DNA of 64,000 bases from assembly GCF_034314105.1 (NCBI RefSeq), contig NZ_JAVIWJ010000001.1:4696001-4760000 (forward strand), given 5' to 3'. Made by a program: the position numbers and the translations under genes. Shown piece by piece: positions 33,909 through 43,472 of the stretch. Below the pieces are notes generated by a model that saw only the letters and a program-made list of their open reading frames with translations, was not told the DNA's origin and made no database searches. Source of the DNA: Pseudomonas sp. AB6. GTDB lineage: Bacteria > Pseudomonadota > Gammaproteobacteria > Pseudomonadales > Pseudomonadaceae. Each line of letters starts with the position of its first letter. Positions within the stretch are counted from its first letter, which is position 1.

Positions 33909-35410
33909 CAGTCAATTACCCGCCCTTTGAGTGCGAAGAGCCCTTGCGGACGTTTTTGGATAAACAGAATGATCAGCGCTAGAATCAGGATTTTGCCGAG
34001 CACGGCGCCGATCTGGGGTTCGAGGATCTTGTTCGCAATGCCGAGGCCGAAAGCCGCCATCACGCTGCCCGCCAATTGCCCGACGCCGCCGAGTACCACC
34101 ACCAGGAACGAATCAATGATGTAGCTCTGGCCCAGGTCCGGGCCGACGTTGCCGATTTGGCTCAGCGCAACTCCGCCCAATCCTGCGATGCCTGAGCCCA
34201 ACCCGAAGGCCATCATGTCGATTCGACCGGTGGGCACGCCGCAGCAGGCGGCCATGTTGCGATTCTGAGTCACCGCCCGCACGTTAAGGCCCAGGCGAGT
34301 CTTGTTCAGCAGTAGCCAGGTCAGCACCACCACGAACAAGGCGAAGGCGATGATCACGATGCGGTTGTACGGCAGCACCAGATTCGGCAGCACTTGAATG
34401 CCGCCAGACAGCCATTCAGGGTTGGCGACTTCGACGTTCTGCGCCCCGAACACCAGGCGCACCAGTTGGATCAGCATTAGGCTGATACCCCAGGTGGCGA
34501 GCAGGGTTTCCAGCGGGCGGCCATACAAATGGCGAATCACCGTGCGTTCCAGCAGCATGCCGATCAACGCCGTGACAAAAAACGCCACCGGCAGAGCGAG
34601 CAATGGATAAAGCTCAATGGCACCGGGGGCGTAGCGCTGAAACATCAACTGCACGACGTAGGTGCAATAGGCGCCCAGCATCAGCATTTCGCCGTGGGCC
34701 ATGTTGATCACGCCCAGCAAGCCAAAGGTGATCGCCAAGCCCAACGCTGCCAGTAATAAAATTGATCCCAAAGACAGACCGCTGAAAGCCTCGCCGAGGA
34801 CTTCGCCTACCAGCAGCTTGCGTTTGACCTGCGCCAGGCTGGTTTCGGCGGCAGTGCGCACACCAGCGTCGGTCTCAACCGCAGGTTCGAGCAGGCTTTC
34901 CAGGCGCGTCTTGGCCAGCGGGTCACCGGTTTCACCGAGTAGGCGAACGGCGGCAAGTCTCACGGTGGGGTTGGTGTCCACCAACTGTAAATTGGCCAGG
35001 GCCAAGGTCAACGCGGTGCGCACCTCGGCATTGGTTTCGGCGGTGAGTTGATGGTTGAGGAAATCGAGTTGCGCCGGTTTGGCGTTTTTTTGTAGCTGTT
35101 GCGCAGCGCCCAGACGCAGTTTGGCGTCGGCAGCCAGCAGTTGATGACTGGCCAACGCGGTATCAATCAAACCCCGCAGGCGGTTGTTCAGGTGCAGCAC
35201 TTGGGGTTGGCCGTTGATCGTTAGCTGGCCTTGCTCCAAGGCATTGATCAGCTCGACGCGTGCGGGGTCAGGTTGGGCAGCCCAGGCTTCCAGCAGTTTG
35301 GCTTGTTGCACCGGGCTTGCCGCAACGAAGTCAGTGGCATCGCTGGCGTGGGCTGTAAACGGCAGCAGCACGGCCAAGGCGAAGATGAAGCGGTACAGGG
35401 CATTTGGCAT
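33908..35410 (-). CDS. urtB: Urea ABC transporter permease UrtB
   Basis: This is the second permease of the urea importer. The 500 residues comprise a signal-like N-terminus (MPNALYRFIFALAVLLPFTAHA), a periplasmic helical extension of about 180 residues rich in alanine/leucine HEAT-like repeats (TNPTVRLAAVRLLGETGD), and a permease domain with about eight membrane segments ending QKRPQGLFALKGRVID. This extended form is normal in proteobacteria. The ATG at 35410 is preferred; the frame continues 22 codons upstream into REP sequence and has no family match there. Confidence 0.93.
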   Translation of the reverse strand: MPNALYRFIFALAVLLPFTAHASDATDFVAASPVQQAKLLEAWAAQPDPARVELINALEQGQLTINGQPQVLHLNNRLRGLIDTALASHQLLAADAKLRLGAAQQLQKNAKPAQLDFLNHQLTAETNAEVRTALTLALANLQLVDTNPTVRLAAVRLLGETGDPLAKTRLESLLEPAVETDAGVRTAAETSLAQVKRKLLVGEVLGEAFSGLSLGSILLLAALGLAITFGLLGVINMAHGEMLMLGAYCTYVVQLMFQRYAPGAIELYPLLALPVAFFVTALIGMLLERTVIRHLYGRPLETLLATWGISLMLIQLVRLVFGAQNVEVANPEWLSGGIQVLPNLVLPYNRIVIIAFALFVVVLTWLLLNKTRLGLNVRAVTQNRNMAACCGVPTGRIDMMAFGLGSGIAGLGGVALSQIGNVGPDLGQSYIIDSFLVVVLGGVGQLAGSVMAAFGLGIANKILEPQIGAVLGKILILALIILFIQKRPQGLFALKGRVID

Positions 35411-35440
35411 ATCTTTGGCCTTGCGTGGACTGAAGGTCCA

Positions 35441-35505
35441 TTCGCAGGCAAGCCTGCTCCCGCCGTTACATTGCATATCCTGCGGGAGAGGCCTGCCTGC
35501 GAAGG
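35441..35505. repeat. REP pair between urtA and urtB
   Basis: TTCGCAGGCAAGCCTGCTCC at 35441 and its inverted partner ending GCCTGCCTGCGAAGG at 35505 form an inverted REP pair in the 130-base gap. The position behind the binding-protein gene fits a role in stabilising the urtA message relative to the rest of the operon. Confidence 0.7.
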
Positions 35506-35543
35506 CAATGGATCAGGCACACACACAGCCTGATCGGTACGAC

Positions 35544-36809
35544 TTAGTTGCTCTTCACCGCATAGTCCGGCTTCTTGTCGTTGCCAGGAATGTACGGGCT
35601 CCACGGCTGAGCGCGGATCGGCTCTTTGGTCTGCCATACAACGCTGAACTGACCGTCGGCCTGGATTTCGCCGATCATTACTGGCTTGTGCAGGTGATGA
35701 TTGGTTTTATCCATGGTCAGCACAAAGCCTGATGGTGCATTAAAGGTTTGACCGGCCATGGCTTCGCGAACTTTGTCGACATTTGTAGACTTGGCTTTTT
35801 CAGCAGCCTGGGCCCACATATGGATGCCGACGTAGGTGGCTTCCATTGGGTCGTTGGTGACGGCTTTGTCAGCGCCCGGCAAGTTGTGCTTCTTGGCATA
35901 GGCTTTCCAGTCCGCGACGAACTGGGTGTTGACCGGGTTCTGTACCGACTCGAAGTAGTTCCAGGCAGCGAGGTTACCGACCAATGGCTTGGTGTCGATA
36001 CCGCGCAGTTCTTCTTCGCCGACCGAGAAGGCTATAACCGGTACGTCGGTGGCTTTCAGGCCCTGATTGGCGAGTTCTTTGTAGAACGGCACGTTGGAGT
36101 CGCCGTTGACGGTGGAGATAACAGCGGTCTTGCCACCGGCAGAGAATTTTTTGATATTCGAGACGATGGTCTGGTAATCGCTGTGACCGAACGGGGTGTA
36201 AACCTCTTGGATGTCCTTGTCAGCAACCCCTTTGGATTTGAGGAACGAACGCAGGATTTTGTTAGTGGTGCGCGGGTAAACGTAGTCAGTGCCCAACAAG
36301 AAGAATCGCTTGGCGCTGCCGCCTTCTTCACTCATCAAGTACTCAACCGCAGGAATGGCCTGCTGATTAGGCGCAGCGCCGGTGTAGAAAACATTCGGCG
36401 ACATCTCTTCGCCCTCGTACTGCACAGGGTAAAACAGCAAGCCGTTGAGCTCTTCAAACACGGGCAATACTGATTTACGCGACACCGAGGTCCAGCAACC
36501 GAACACCACGGCTACTTTGTCTTGGGTTAGCAGCTGTCGGCTTTTTTCAGCAAACAGCGGCCAGTTAGAGGCTGGGTCGACGACCACAGCTTCGAGCAGC
36601 TTGCCGTTCACGCCGCCTTTAGCATTGATTTCGTCGATGGTCATCAATGCCATATCTTTGAGGGACGTTTCAGAGATCGCCATGGTTCCGGACAACGAAT
36701 GCAGAATGCCGACCTTGATGGTCTCTGCGGCCTGGAGTGTCCAACTCATGCCCAGTGCAGCAACAGAGGCAGACAGCGTGAACGCTTTGATCAGACTGCG
36801 ACGCTTCAT
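35544..36809 (-). CDS. urtA: Urea ABC transporter, periplasmic binding protein UrtA
   Basis: This is the urea receptor of the importer, 421 residues. The N-terminus MKRRSLIKAFTLSASVAALGMSW carries a twin-arginine-type signal (RRSLIK). The mature part starts AETIKVGILHSLSGTMAISE and includes the UrtA hallmarks VVFGCWTSVSRKSVLPVFEE, NGLLFYPVQYEGEE and LGTDYVYPRTTN. It is the first gene of the urtABCDE run and has a candidate sigma-54 promoter 70-90 bases upstream. Confidence 0.95.
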   Translation of the reverse strand: MKRRSLIKAFTLSASVAALGMSWTLQAAETIKVGILHSLSGTMAISETSLKDMALMTIDEINAKGGVNGKLLEAVVVDPASNWPLFAEKSRQLLTQDKVAVVFGCWTSVSRKSVLPVFEELNGLLFYPVQYEGEEMSPNVFYTGAAPNQQAIPAVEYLMSEEGGSAKRFFLLGTDYVYPRTTNKILRSFLKSKGVADKDIQEVYTPFGHSDYQTIVSNIKKFSAGGKTAVISTVNGDSNVPFYKELANQGLKATDVPVIAFSVGEEELRGIDTKPLVGNLAAWNYFESVQNPVNTQFVADWKAYAKKHNLPGADKAVTNDPMEATYVGIHMWAQAAEKAKSTNVDKVREAMAGQTFNAPSGFVLTMDKTNHHLHKPVMIGEIQADGQFSVVWQTKEPIRAQPWSPYIPGNDKKPDYAVKSN

Positions 36810-36881
36810 TTGGCGATCTCCATTCTTGGATTTTTCAGAGGGCAGGTTCGATGGGTGGAACCGAGTGTCTGAAAGATCTTT

Positions 36882-36897
36882 AGCAAAGGCTGGGCCA
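36882..36897 (-). promoter_or_regulatory. Candidate sigma-54 promoter of urtABCDE
   Basis: On the minus strand the sequence TGGCCCAGCCTTTGCT keeps the GG and GC doublets ten bases apart and matches TGGCACG-N4-TTGCT except at two positions. Transcription would start about 60 bases before the urtA ATG. Nitrogen-controlled sigma-54 transcription is known for urea uptake in pseudomonads. Confidence 0.6.
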
Positions 36898-36920
36898 AAT
36901 CTGAAAACGTCGCAAAATGG

Positions 36921-36990
36921 TACGAAATGGTCGTACTTTCCAATCGTCGCGCACCGCCATGGACCTCAAATAAGTGGGTGGTGCGCGACG
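36921..36990. promoter_or_regulatory. Inverted repeats upstream of the urtA promoter, possible activator sites
   Basis: GTACG and CGTAC flank AAATGGT around 36921-36937. Farther up, GTCGCGCACC near 36945 is matched by its perfect complement GGTGCGCGAC near 36980. The second pair contains GCACC/GGTGC, the half-site of NtrC operators, though its spacing is wider than usual. They lie in the position expected for enhancer-binding-protein sites; the longer pair could instead be a terminator-like hairpin of the downstream toxin gene's 3' side. Confidence 0.4.
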
Positions 36991-37021
36991 CTGCGCCGAT
37001 ATGGTGCGGTCAACTGTTTAG

Positions 37022-40000
37022 TTAAAAAAACGCAGCCCGTCGACCGGTGAATATATTTACATAGTCCGTGGGGATCTGTTCTGGTGCAGAGAAGTAAGCG
37101 TAATTGATGTTGTTGATTTTCTTGAATGCCATTAGTTGGAGCGGTGTATTCGGGGCTATGCCTACATGGTCTCCCAAGAAGTTGGTGAACATGTTTTTCT
37201 TCGACACCGAGTCATCGAAAATCAGGAAAATCGCGTGGGTATCCGGGCCTGCGCTTTGGCGGACAAACTCATCGTTCGCCCATTGGAGGGCATTTAGCGG
37301 GCTGACAGACGCGGACTGAATTCCTGTGTCGGCAAAAATAGTCCCCACTTGGCCTTGGAGCTTCTCAAGGCTAAAAGTGGACACATAAGCCGCTCGGTAA
37401 GCCAGGCCGTGATACTCATCCAACTGATAAAACTCTCGGCTAAAGGCAATGGATTCCTCGGTTTCGATGCCCGTTCTTAATGCGCTATTTATTTCGGCAG
37501 AGCCACCTTCGCAATAGGCTGCCACCTCTGGGAATGACTCAGCATTCGATTTCGCCATCGACAGGTAATCAGTTTCAAAGCGCAGACGTTGTGCTGGCGT
37601 CAATGCCTCTGCTGAGGCAGGCCACTGAGCGATTAACTGTCCCAGCTCGTGGCTGGCTTCCTCATATATTTTCGGGCTGGTGCCTTGGCCTTGATACGGT
37701 GCTTTAGTCCAATTGCCGCTTTGGTCGGGCACCGCAAATTCCCCACGCTGCGTCTGCAACTGTGTGTTCTCGCGCAGCCGACGGTAGAGGTTCATTTCGC
37801 CGAACAGGTTGGCGTGGGGGCCGATGTAAAACGCTTCATCATGGATTTCAATACGGCGGTATTTGAGCGCATCGAACACAATGTCCGCTCCTGCGTCGCT
37901 CGATGTTGCCATTGTGCGGTTCTTTGACAGAACGCCGATGTGCACCTCGCCGTCAGCACCGGTGTAGCGGGTGAGCGGTCGAGGGGCGGGTCTGAACAGT
38001 TTGAGCGGTAGTGCCGCGCTCCGAGTAAGTTCAAGCTTGCTGATCCCACTCGACACCAGGTAGTCGAGGGCGATGAGAAGCTCCTTCGCCGCACCTTCGT
38101 AGTTGTTTTCTTCGATGTACCTGAACCCGTTCCAGGCTGTGTACATGGCCAGGCCTAACGTTATGGGGATAGAAATGGGCGGCGGTAAAAACAGCAGCAT
38201 CACGTTGGTTGCCAAGTGCATGGCGGTATGGTGTTCGTCGGTCACGATTTCACGTGCATTACACAGGTTTGCTGTCCCATCCACGATCAGGTGTTTGATT
38301 TTAATACCGTGGCTTTCATCTATAAAATCCCGGGTTTGCTCAATCAGACTCAAGGGGTTCCAGATCAACTTGGGCACCGGAAGCGTCGTAGGTATCAGCT
38401 TGAACACATTTGGAAGGTGGTAGTGTTTTTGCCATTGATCCAGTTTGATGGCTCTCATTGCCAGCGGTCGCTTGGCGATTGGAAGTTGAAGCAAAAGGTA
38501 GCGGGTAAATGTGGGGTTCTCCAGGAAGCGAGTCTTTACGCTTTCCATGTCAGCGAACCAGCGAAAGACAATGCCATCTGGCGCATTAAGGGTGCACAGC
38601 ACTACACCTTCCTCGCCGTCGGCTTGCGGTCCAATCTTTAGCACGTTCGACAATGGCACATCGGTAATAGCCAGAAACTGCACCAGGATTTTTTTACGAC
38701 CTACCTGCCGGTCAGCTATTGCCTCGGGGGCATCTACGACGGCTTTGATCCAGCGCTGGCAGAGTTGAGGTATGTCTTGCGTAGCGCCGAACAAGCCTAA
38801 GTTAAGCTGTATTTGGCCAAGTCTTAACGCCAAATCATGCAGTGATTTTGCATACGCCGAGGTCTGAAGTCGCGTAATCAGAAATTGATCAATCGTGGAG
38901 CCGCTGTCGATTCGCGACACCAGCGCGCGTACAAATAATGCGTCGAGGCCATTGATGGACCCCCCGTTGCCGTCAGTCACAACAATGCTTTGGGCACTCG
39001 AGAGCTTGAGCATGCCGGGCTTTTCAGCGGCTAATGAACTGAGCGTATAGCGTTTAAAAATGCTGTCTTCATCCGACGGCGGTAGTGCCAAGCCTGGGGC
39101 ATAGGGGGGCAGCAGAGGAGGGCGATAGGTGACGTCAATGTTGATGTCGTCAGGGTTGAGCAATACATGCTTGTCGGCCAGGGCGTCTTTGATCACGGTG
39201 GCCGTGTAATAGCCTTCGAGCGTCTGGTCCGAGAGTTGCGGGTTGACCAGGTTATCCTCCGTCAACTGATTCAGTTTGATAATCGACTGACCCAATTTTT
39301 TAGCGGCGATAAGCCAAAGGTCTTTTTTCTCGGCGCTCATTGCCCTCCACCATTTAGGCATCGAGCTGTAAAGAATGTACCTGTCGTTCCAGTTCAAGTT
39401 TAGAAAGTTGTTGAATTGATAGCCTGGGTCAAGTGAGCGCGACAGGACTTTCAGAAAGGCGTTCGATTTAAGCCTCTGCACTTTCGCCGTTTTGACGCAG
39501 TGTTCAAAATCCGTTTGCTGCTTGGCAATCTGAGCCAGAAACTGGACGTTTAAAAAATCCCCTTCGATGGGTGAGAACGTCCAGGCTTGAGCGGTGATGG
39601 TTGTCGCTTCGAGCGATGCAATGGTGTCGGGATCTTCCATTGACACATTTTTCAGCAGCCATTGTTTTTGCGCCGTATCGGTCATTCGTTTCGATAGCGA
39701 CTGGATGAGTAGCGGAAACGAATCGAACCCCTCTAAACCGCTATTAGGTGAATACATCAGTACCGGCCCCAGCCGCCCGTCTCCAACAGTGGGCTTGTTG
39801 AGCGTGCAGGCGTGGCTAAGAATAAAAACCCCGGCGAAGTTCAAAGGGGGGATGTCGCCAAGCGCCAGCGCCAAGCTGAAAACGCCGTGTTTTTTTACCG
39901 AAGTCGAGCTATAGCTTTGGCGGTATTGGAGCATGGTCTCCAGCATGGAAACCTGTTGACTGGTCAAGTGCTTCTGATCCATGCCTGCCCGCGCTTCCAT

Positions 40001-40549
40001 CCGCAACGCCAATACACGTTCTTCTATGAATAACGCCATGCGGGTTGTTTTAGCTGCCTCAATCACGCCCCAGTAACTGAGCAGAGAGTGTTGATAGAGG
40101 GTGCTCAGCGTTTCGGACAGCTCAGTGTAAATAGCATGAAGCTGCCGATAATTGAGCGCCGTAATTTGATGGGTGACGGCAACTGAATCCGCCGCGATAA
40201 ACCAGCCGGTGCGGTCTTCTTTCAGCTCCAGGGCCCCTAGAAAAAAATCGATCAGGCTGTCGCGCACGGTGATTGAGTGCGTGATCTTGCGAATCCACTG
40301 TATGGGCGGCGTAGGGCGCTGTGTCGGGAATTTAGTGAATGGCGGAATGTTGCCCTGTTTATGTTCGTACGAACTCAACCACGTTGTGTGGATGTCAATC
40401 AACAGATTGGGATGATTACGGTTGAGAATTTTATGAAACTCAATTTCCACCGTGTCGAGGAGGCTGGGTGGAAATAGCTTTGGGGCAGTGGCAGTTGGCG
40501 TGTGAGTCCCCTGTAAGGTGACAGGTGAGGCGGGTTGCTGGATCGTCAT
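37022..40549 (-). CDS. Large toxin-like protein with ADP-ribosyltransferase-like C-terminus
   Basis: This 1175-residue protein has the make-up of the big Pseudomonas proteins annotated as dermonecrotic-toxin or DUF6543 type: a long helical N-terminal region with no signal peptide, one hydrophobic segment near residue 795 (LPPPISIPITLGLAMYTAW), then a variable C-terminal domain. The last 130 residues resemble an ADP-ribosyltransferase: AYRAAYV with an arginine near 1052, FADTGIQSASVSP near 1072-1084 as the STS-like motif, and GIAPNTPLQLMAF near 1128 as the strand that normally follows the catalytic glutamate. That glutamate is not at the expected place (GDHV). The gene is alone, with no recognisable immunity or secretion gene beside it. 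Confidence 0.6.
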   Translation of the reverse strand: MTIQQPASPVTLQGTHTPTATAPKLFPPSLLDTVEIEFHKILNRNHPNLLIDIHTTWLSSYEHKQGNIPPFTKFPTQRPTPPIQWIRKITHSITVRDSLIDFFLGALELKEDRTGWFIAADSVAVTHQITALNYRQLHAIYTELSETLSTLYQHSLLSYWGVIEAAKTTRMALFIEERVLALRMEARAGMDQKHLTSQQVSMLETMLQYRQSYSSTSVKKHGVFSLALALGDIPPLNFAGVFILSHACTLNKPTVGDGRLGPVLMYSPNSGLEGFDSFPLLIQSLSKRMTDTAQKQWLLKNVSMEDPDTIASLEATTITAQAWTFSPIEGDFLNVQFLAQIAKQQTDFEHCVKTAKVQRLKSNAFLKVLSRSLDPGYQFNNFLNLNWNDRYILYSSMPKWWRAMSAEKKDLWLIAAKKLGQSIIKLNQLTEDNLVNPQLSDQTLEGYYTATVIKDALADKHVLLNPDDINIDVTYRPPLLPPYAPGLALPPSDEDSIFKRYTLSSLAAEKPGMLKLSSAQSIVVTDGNGGSINGLDALFVRALVSRIDSGSTIDQFLITRLQTSAYAKSLHDLALRLGQIQLNLGLFGATQDIPQLCQRWIKAVVDAPEAIADRQVGRKKILVQFLAITDVPLSNVLKIGPQADGEEGVVLCTLNAPDGIVFRWFADMESVKTRFLENPTFTRYLLLQLPIAKRPLAMRAIKLDQWQKHYHLPNVFKLIPTTLPVPKLIWNPLSLIEQTRDFIDESHGIKIKHLIVDGTANLCNAREIVTDEHHTAMHLATNVMLLFLPPPISIPITLGLAMYTAWNGFRYIEENNYEGAAKELLIALDYLVSSGISKLELTRSAALPLKLFRPAPRPLTRYTGADGEVHIGVLSKNRTMATSSDAGADIVFDALKYRRIEIHDEAFYIGPHANLFGEMNLYRRLRENTQLQTQRGEFAVPDQSGNWTKAPYQGQGTSPKIYEEASHELGQLIAQWPASAEALTPAQRLRFETDYLSMAKSNAESFPEVAAYCEGGSAEINSALRTGIETEESIAFSREFYQLDEYHGLAYRAAYVSTFSLEKLQGQVGTIFADTGIQSASVSPLNALQWANDEFVRQSAGPDTHAIFLIFDDSVSKKNMFTNFLGDHVGIAPNTPLQLMAFKKINNINYAYFSAPEQIPTDYVNIFTGRRAAFF

Positions 40550-40707
40550 GGTCTGGTCATTTTCATGGGTAATAAAAAGAGATGCCTCGGTGCAGTTGCA
40601 CGCGAGTACCTGACCATGAAGTCACTGCAAACAGTTCGTGTCTGTCAGTCGGTAGACATCCGAGAGACCGAGTTTGGCGTTTTGTAGGTAGGAGCTGTCT
40701 GACGGGC

Positions 40708-41727
40708 TTAGCGCTTACGCATCAGCCCGATGAAAAACAAACCGCCGATGGCTGCCGTCGCGACTCCGATGGGCAGATCTTCCGGGGCGATCAAGGTGCG
40801 CGCCGCCACATCGACCCAGACCAGAAAAATGCTGCCCATCAACACGCAGACCGGAAGCAGTCGACGGTGCTCGGCACCCACCAGACGGCGGGCGACGTGA
40901 GGCACCATCAGGCCCACAAACCCGATTGAGCCGCTGATTGAAACCATCACGCCAGTCATCAGTGATGCAATCAAAAAAACCCTGATCCGCACGTTGCGTG
41001 CGTTCAGTCCTAATGTGACTGCGGTTTGCTCGCCTGCCATCAGGGCGTTGAGCGCACGCGCCATGCTCAACAGCAAGGCCAGCCCGATCAACATGCTCAA
41101 CGCTGGAATCCCGAGCAGTTCCCAACGCGCCAGACCCAAACCGCCTAGCATCCAGAACATCACCGCTGAACTGGCGCGATGATCACCCATGAACAGCAGT
41201 AAATTGGCCAGCGCCATCATCACGAACGACACCGCAATGCCGCACAGCAGCAGTCGGTCACTGTCCAGTCGACCATGGCGATTGGCGATGGCAAGCACCA
41301 TCAACATGCTGCACAGCGCGCCAATGAAAGCGGCGAGGGGTAGGGTCATCAGGCCGATGACCTCGCCGACGTGCACCACCACGATCACCGCGCCCAGTGT
41401 CGCGCCGGAGGTCACGCCGAGTAGATGCGGGTCGGCCAGTGGATTACGGGTCGCGGCCTGCAGCACGGCACCGGTCAGCGCCAAGCCCGCGCCAACCAAC
41501 GCACCGAGCAACATCCTCGGCACGCGGATCAGCCACACAATGTGTTCCTGGCCAGCACTCCAGGTCGGCATGTCGGGGCCCCCTCCGAACAGCTTGTGCA
41601 GAAGGATCTGCCAGACGATTTGCGCAGGCACCGGTGCGGCACCAAAACCCAGCGACAACACGCAGGAGATTAACAGCGCCAAGCCCAGACCCAGCATCAG
41701 CAGGTTATAGGCGCGCGTTCCATTCAT
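40708..41727 (-). CDS. FecCD-type metallophore ABC transporter permease
   Basis: This 339-residue inner-membrane permease of the BtuC/FecCD family has about nine to ten membrane segments, with the segments GAVLQAATRNPLADPHLLGVTSGATLGA and ISGSIGFVGLMVPHVARRLVGAEHRRLLP. The family imports ferric siderophores, haem or cobalamin. It overlaps the binding-protein gene by four bases and ends a seven-gene minus-strand operon. Confidence 0.9.
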   Translation of the reverse strand: MNGTRAYNLLMLGLGLALLISCVLSLGFGAAPVPAQIVWQILLHKLFGGGPDMPTWSAGQEHIVWLIRVPRMLLGALVGAGLALTGAVLQAATRNPLADPHLLGVTSGATLGAVIVVVHVGEVIGLMTLPLAAFIGALCSMLMVLAIANRHGRLDSDRLLLCGIAVSFVMMALANLLLFMGDHRASSAVMFWMLGGLGLARWELLGIPALSMLIGLALLLSMARALNALMAGEQTAVTLGLNARNVRIRVFLIASLMTGVMVSISGSIGFVGLMVPHVARRLVGAEHRRLLPVCVLMGSIFLVWVDVAARTLIAPEDLPIGVATAAIGGLFFIGLMRKR

Positions 41728-42689
41728 AGCGGCTTGCCGTGAAAGCCTGCGGCCAAGGTTTCGATGGCCTCGATATTGTCGATTCCCGGCGTGGCTGCTA
41801 CGTATGGGATCACGATGAAGCGCTTATTGCGGATCGCGTCCATGGATTGCAACGCCGGGTTGTTCAGCAGGAAGCGTTCTTTCTGTTCGGCGGTGACTTC
41901 GCCGTAATCAACGATGACGATCACTTCGGGGTTGCGTTCCACCACGCTCTCCCAATTGACCCGCGTCCAGCTGGCGTCGATGTCGTCCAATATGTTGCGC
42001 CCGCCTGCCGCTTCGATCAGCGCTTGGGGCATTGCCAGTCGGCCCGAGGTCATGGCCCGGTCCTCGCCACTGTCGTAGAGAAATACCCGTGGGCGGTCAG
42101 CGGGCAGGCTCGCTTTGATCGTCGCGACCCGCATCTGCATCTGCCCAATCAACTGATTGGCGCGATCCTGCACGTCGAAAATTCTGCCGAGATTTCGCAG
42201 GTCGTTGTACATGTCTTCAAGGCTCGCCATCGGGCGCTTCATCACAAACGCGCAGGATTCGCTCAGCTCATACACCTTGATCCCCAGTGGGGCGAGGGTC
42301 CGCGGGGTGAGGTCACCGCCAACGCGCATGCCGTAATCCCAACCGGCAAAAAAGAAATCGACGTTGGCATTGAGCAGGGTTTCCACCGACGGGTACTTGC
42401 TCGCCAGCTCCGGCAGACCGTCGAGTATTGTCGCCATCTGCGGCGTGACTGATTTCCAGCCAGTGATTCCGCTGTAGCCGACCATGCTCGATTTCAAACC
42501 GAGGGCGATCATCATCTGCGTCATGTTGATGTCGTGGCTAAGGGCATGCTGCGGCGCTTTATCGAAGGTCACCTCACGGTTGCAGCTTTGAATGGTCAGC
42601 GGGTAGTGGGTGGTTTCGGCCCACGCGTGGGCGTTGGTCGAGAGCAGGGCGACAGCCAGGCTGATAGGCCGCAGAAAAAACAACTTCAT
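41724..42689 (-). CDS. FecB/BtuF-type ABC transporter substrate-binding protein
   Basis: This 321-residue periplasmic binding protein has a signal peptide (MKLFFLRPISLAVALLSTNAHA) and a two-lobe type III fold joined by one helix. The N-terminal TIQSCNREVTFDKAPQHAL and the later ELSESCAFV bring two cysteines that may pair. The ligand is unknown. The operon companions (copper-binding proteins and a PepSY membrane protein) point to a metal chelate rather than to cobalamin, although the cobalamin genes are only 10 kb away. It starts in the ATGA overlap with the ATPase gene at 42686-42689. Confidence 0.87.
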   Translation of the reverse strand: MKLFFLRPISLAVALLSTNAHAWAETTHYPLTIQSCNREVTFDKAPQHALSHDINMTQMMIALGLKSSMVGYSGITGWKSVTPQMATILDGLPELASKYPSVETLLNANVDFFFAGWDYGMRVGGDLTPRTLAPLGIKVYELSESCAFVMKRPMASLEDMYNDLRNLGRIFDVQDRANQLIGQMQMRVATIKASLPADRPRVFLYDSGEDRAMTSGRLAMPQALIEAAGGRNILDDIDASWTRVNWESVVERNPEVIVIVDYGEVTAEQKERFLLNNPALQSMDAIRNKRFIVIPYVAATPGIDNIEAIETLAAGFHGKPL

Positions 42690-43462
42690 GGGTGGGTGAT
42701 CCAGGTAATTCGTGGGTAATCGCAAAGTGGGTGAGTATCGACCAGTGCTTGGACGCCAAATACTTCGCGCAATAGCGCTGTGGTGATCACTTCAGTAGGC
42801 GTGCCACTGGTGACGATGCGCCCGCGATCAATGACGTACAGCCGGTCACAAAACGCGGCGGCGAGATTGAGGTCGTGGAGGCTGGCCAGCACCCCGATGT
42901 TCAAGCGTTTGATCAATTGCAACAGCTCGATTTGAAAGCGCGGATCAAGGTGGTTGGTCGGTTCATCGAGCATCATTACGGTGGGTTGCTGCGCCAAGGC
43001 CCTAGCGAGAATCACACGCTGCTTCTCGCCGCCGGACAGCGTGGCAAATGTGTGGTTTTCGAAGCCGTGCATGCCCACCGCCAGTAGCGCTTGTTGGGTG
43101 ATATGCCGGTCCAGCACGGTATCGGTCTCGAACATGCTTTTGTGCGGCGTGCGGCCCATGGCAACCACTTCATCGACGGTCAGGCCAAAGGCGTCGGGAA
43201 ACTCCTGCAACACCACTGCTATTCGCTGAGCGCACCAGCGGGGTGACTGCTGCCAGACATTGCCCTGGTCCAGCAGCACCTCACCTGTGGTCGGTCGACT
43301 GAAGCGATAGGCGCAGCGCAACAAGCTGGTTTTGCCGCTGCCGTTAGGCCCGATCAAGCCCACGAATTCGCCTGCCGCCACACTCAACTGGACCTCACGC
43401 AGAAGGAATGGTTGATGGCCATGGGACGACCAAGCGATGTTTTTCAGCGTGAGAGCGGTCAT
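42686..43462 (-). CDS. FecE-type ABC transporter ATPase
   Basis: This 258-residue ATPase of the metallophore importer has Walker A GPNGSGKTS near residue 37, signature LSGGEKQRVILARAL and Walker B VMMLDEPTNHLDP. It works with the permease and binding protein encoded just downstream, and lies ten bases after the PepSY gene. Confidence 0.92.
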   Translation of the reverse strand: MTALTLKNIAWSSHGHQPFLLREVQLSVAAGEFVGLIGPNGSGKTSLLRCAYRFSRPTTGEVLLDQGNVWQQSPRWCAQRIAVVLQEFPDAFGLTVDEVVAMGRTPHKSMFETDTVLDRHITQQALLAVGMHGFENHTFATLSGGEKQRVILARALAQQPTVMMLDEPTNHLDPRFQIELLQLIKRLNIGVLASLHDLNLAAAFCDRLYVIDRGRIVTSGTPTEVITTALLREVFGVQALVDTHPLCDYPRITWITHP

Positions 43463-43472
43463 GGGGTTTAGA

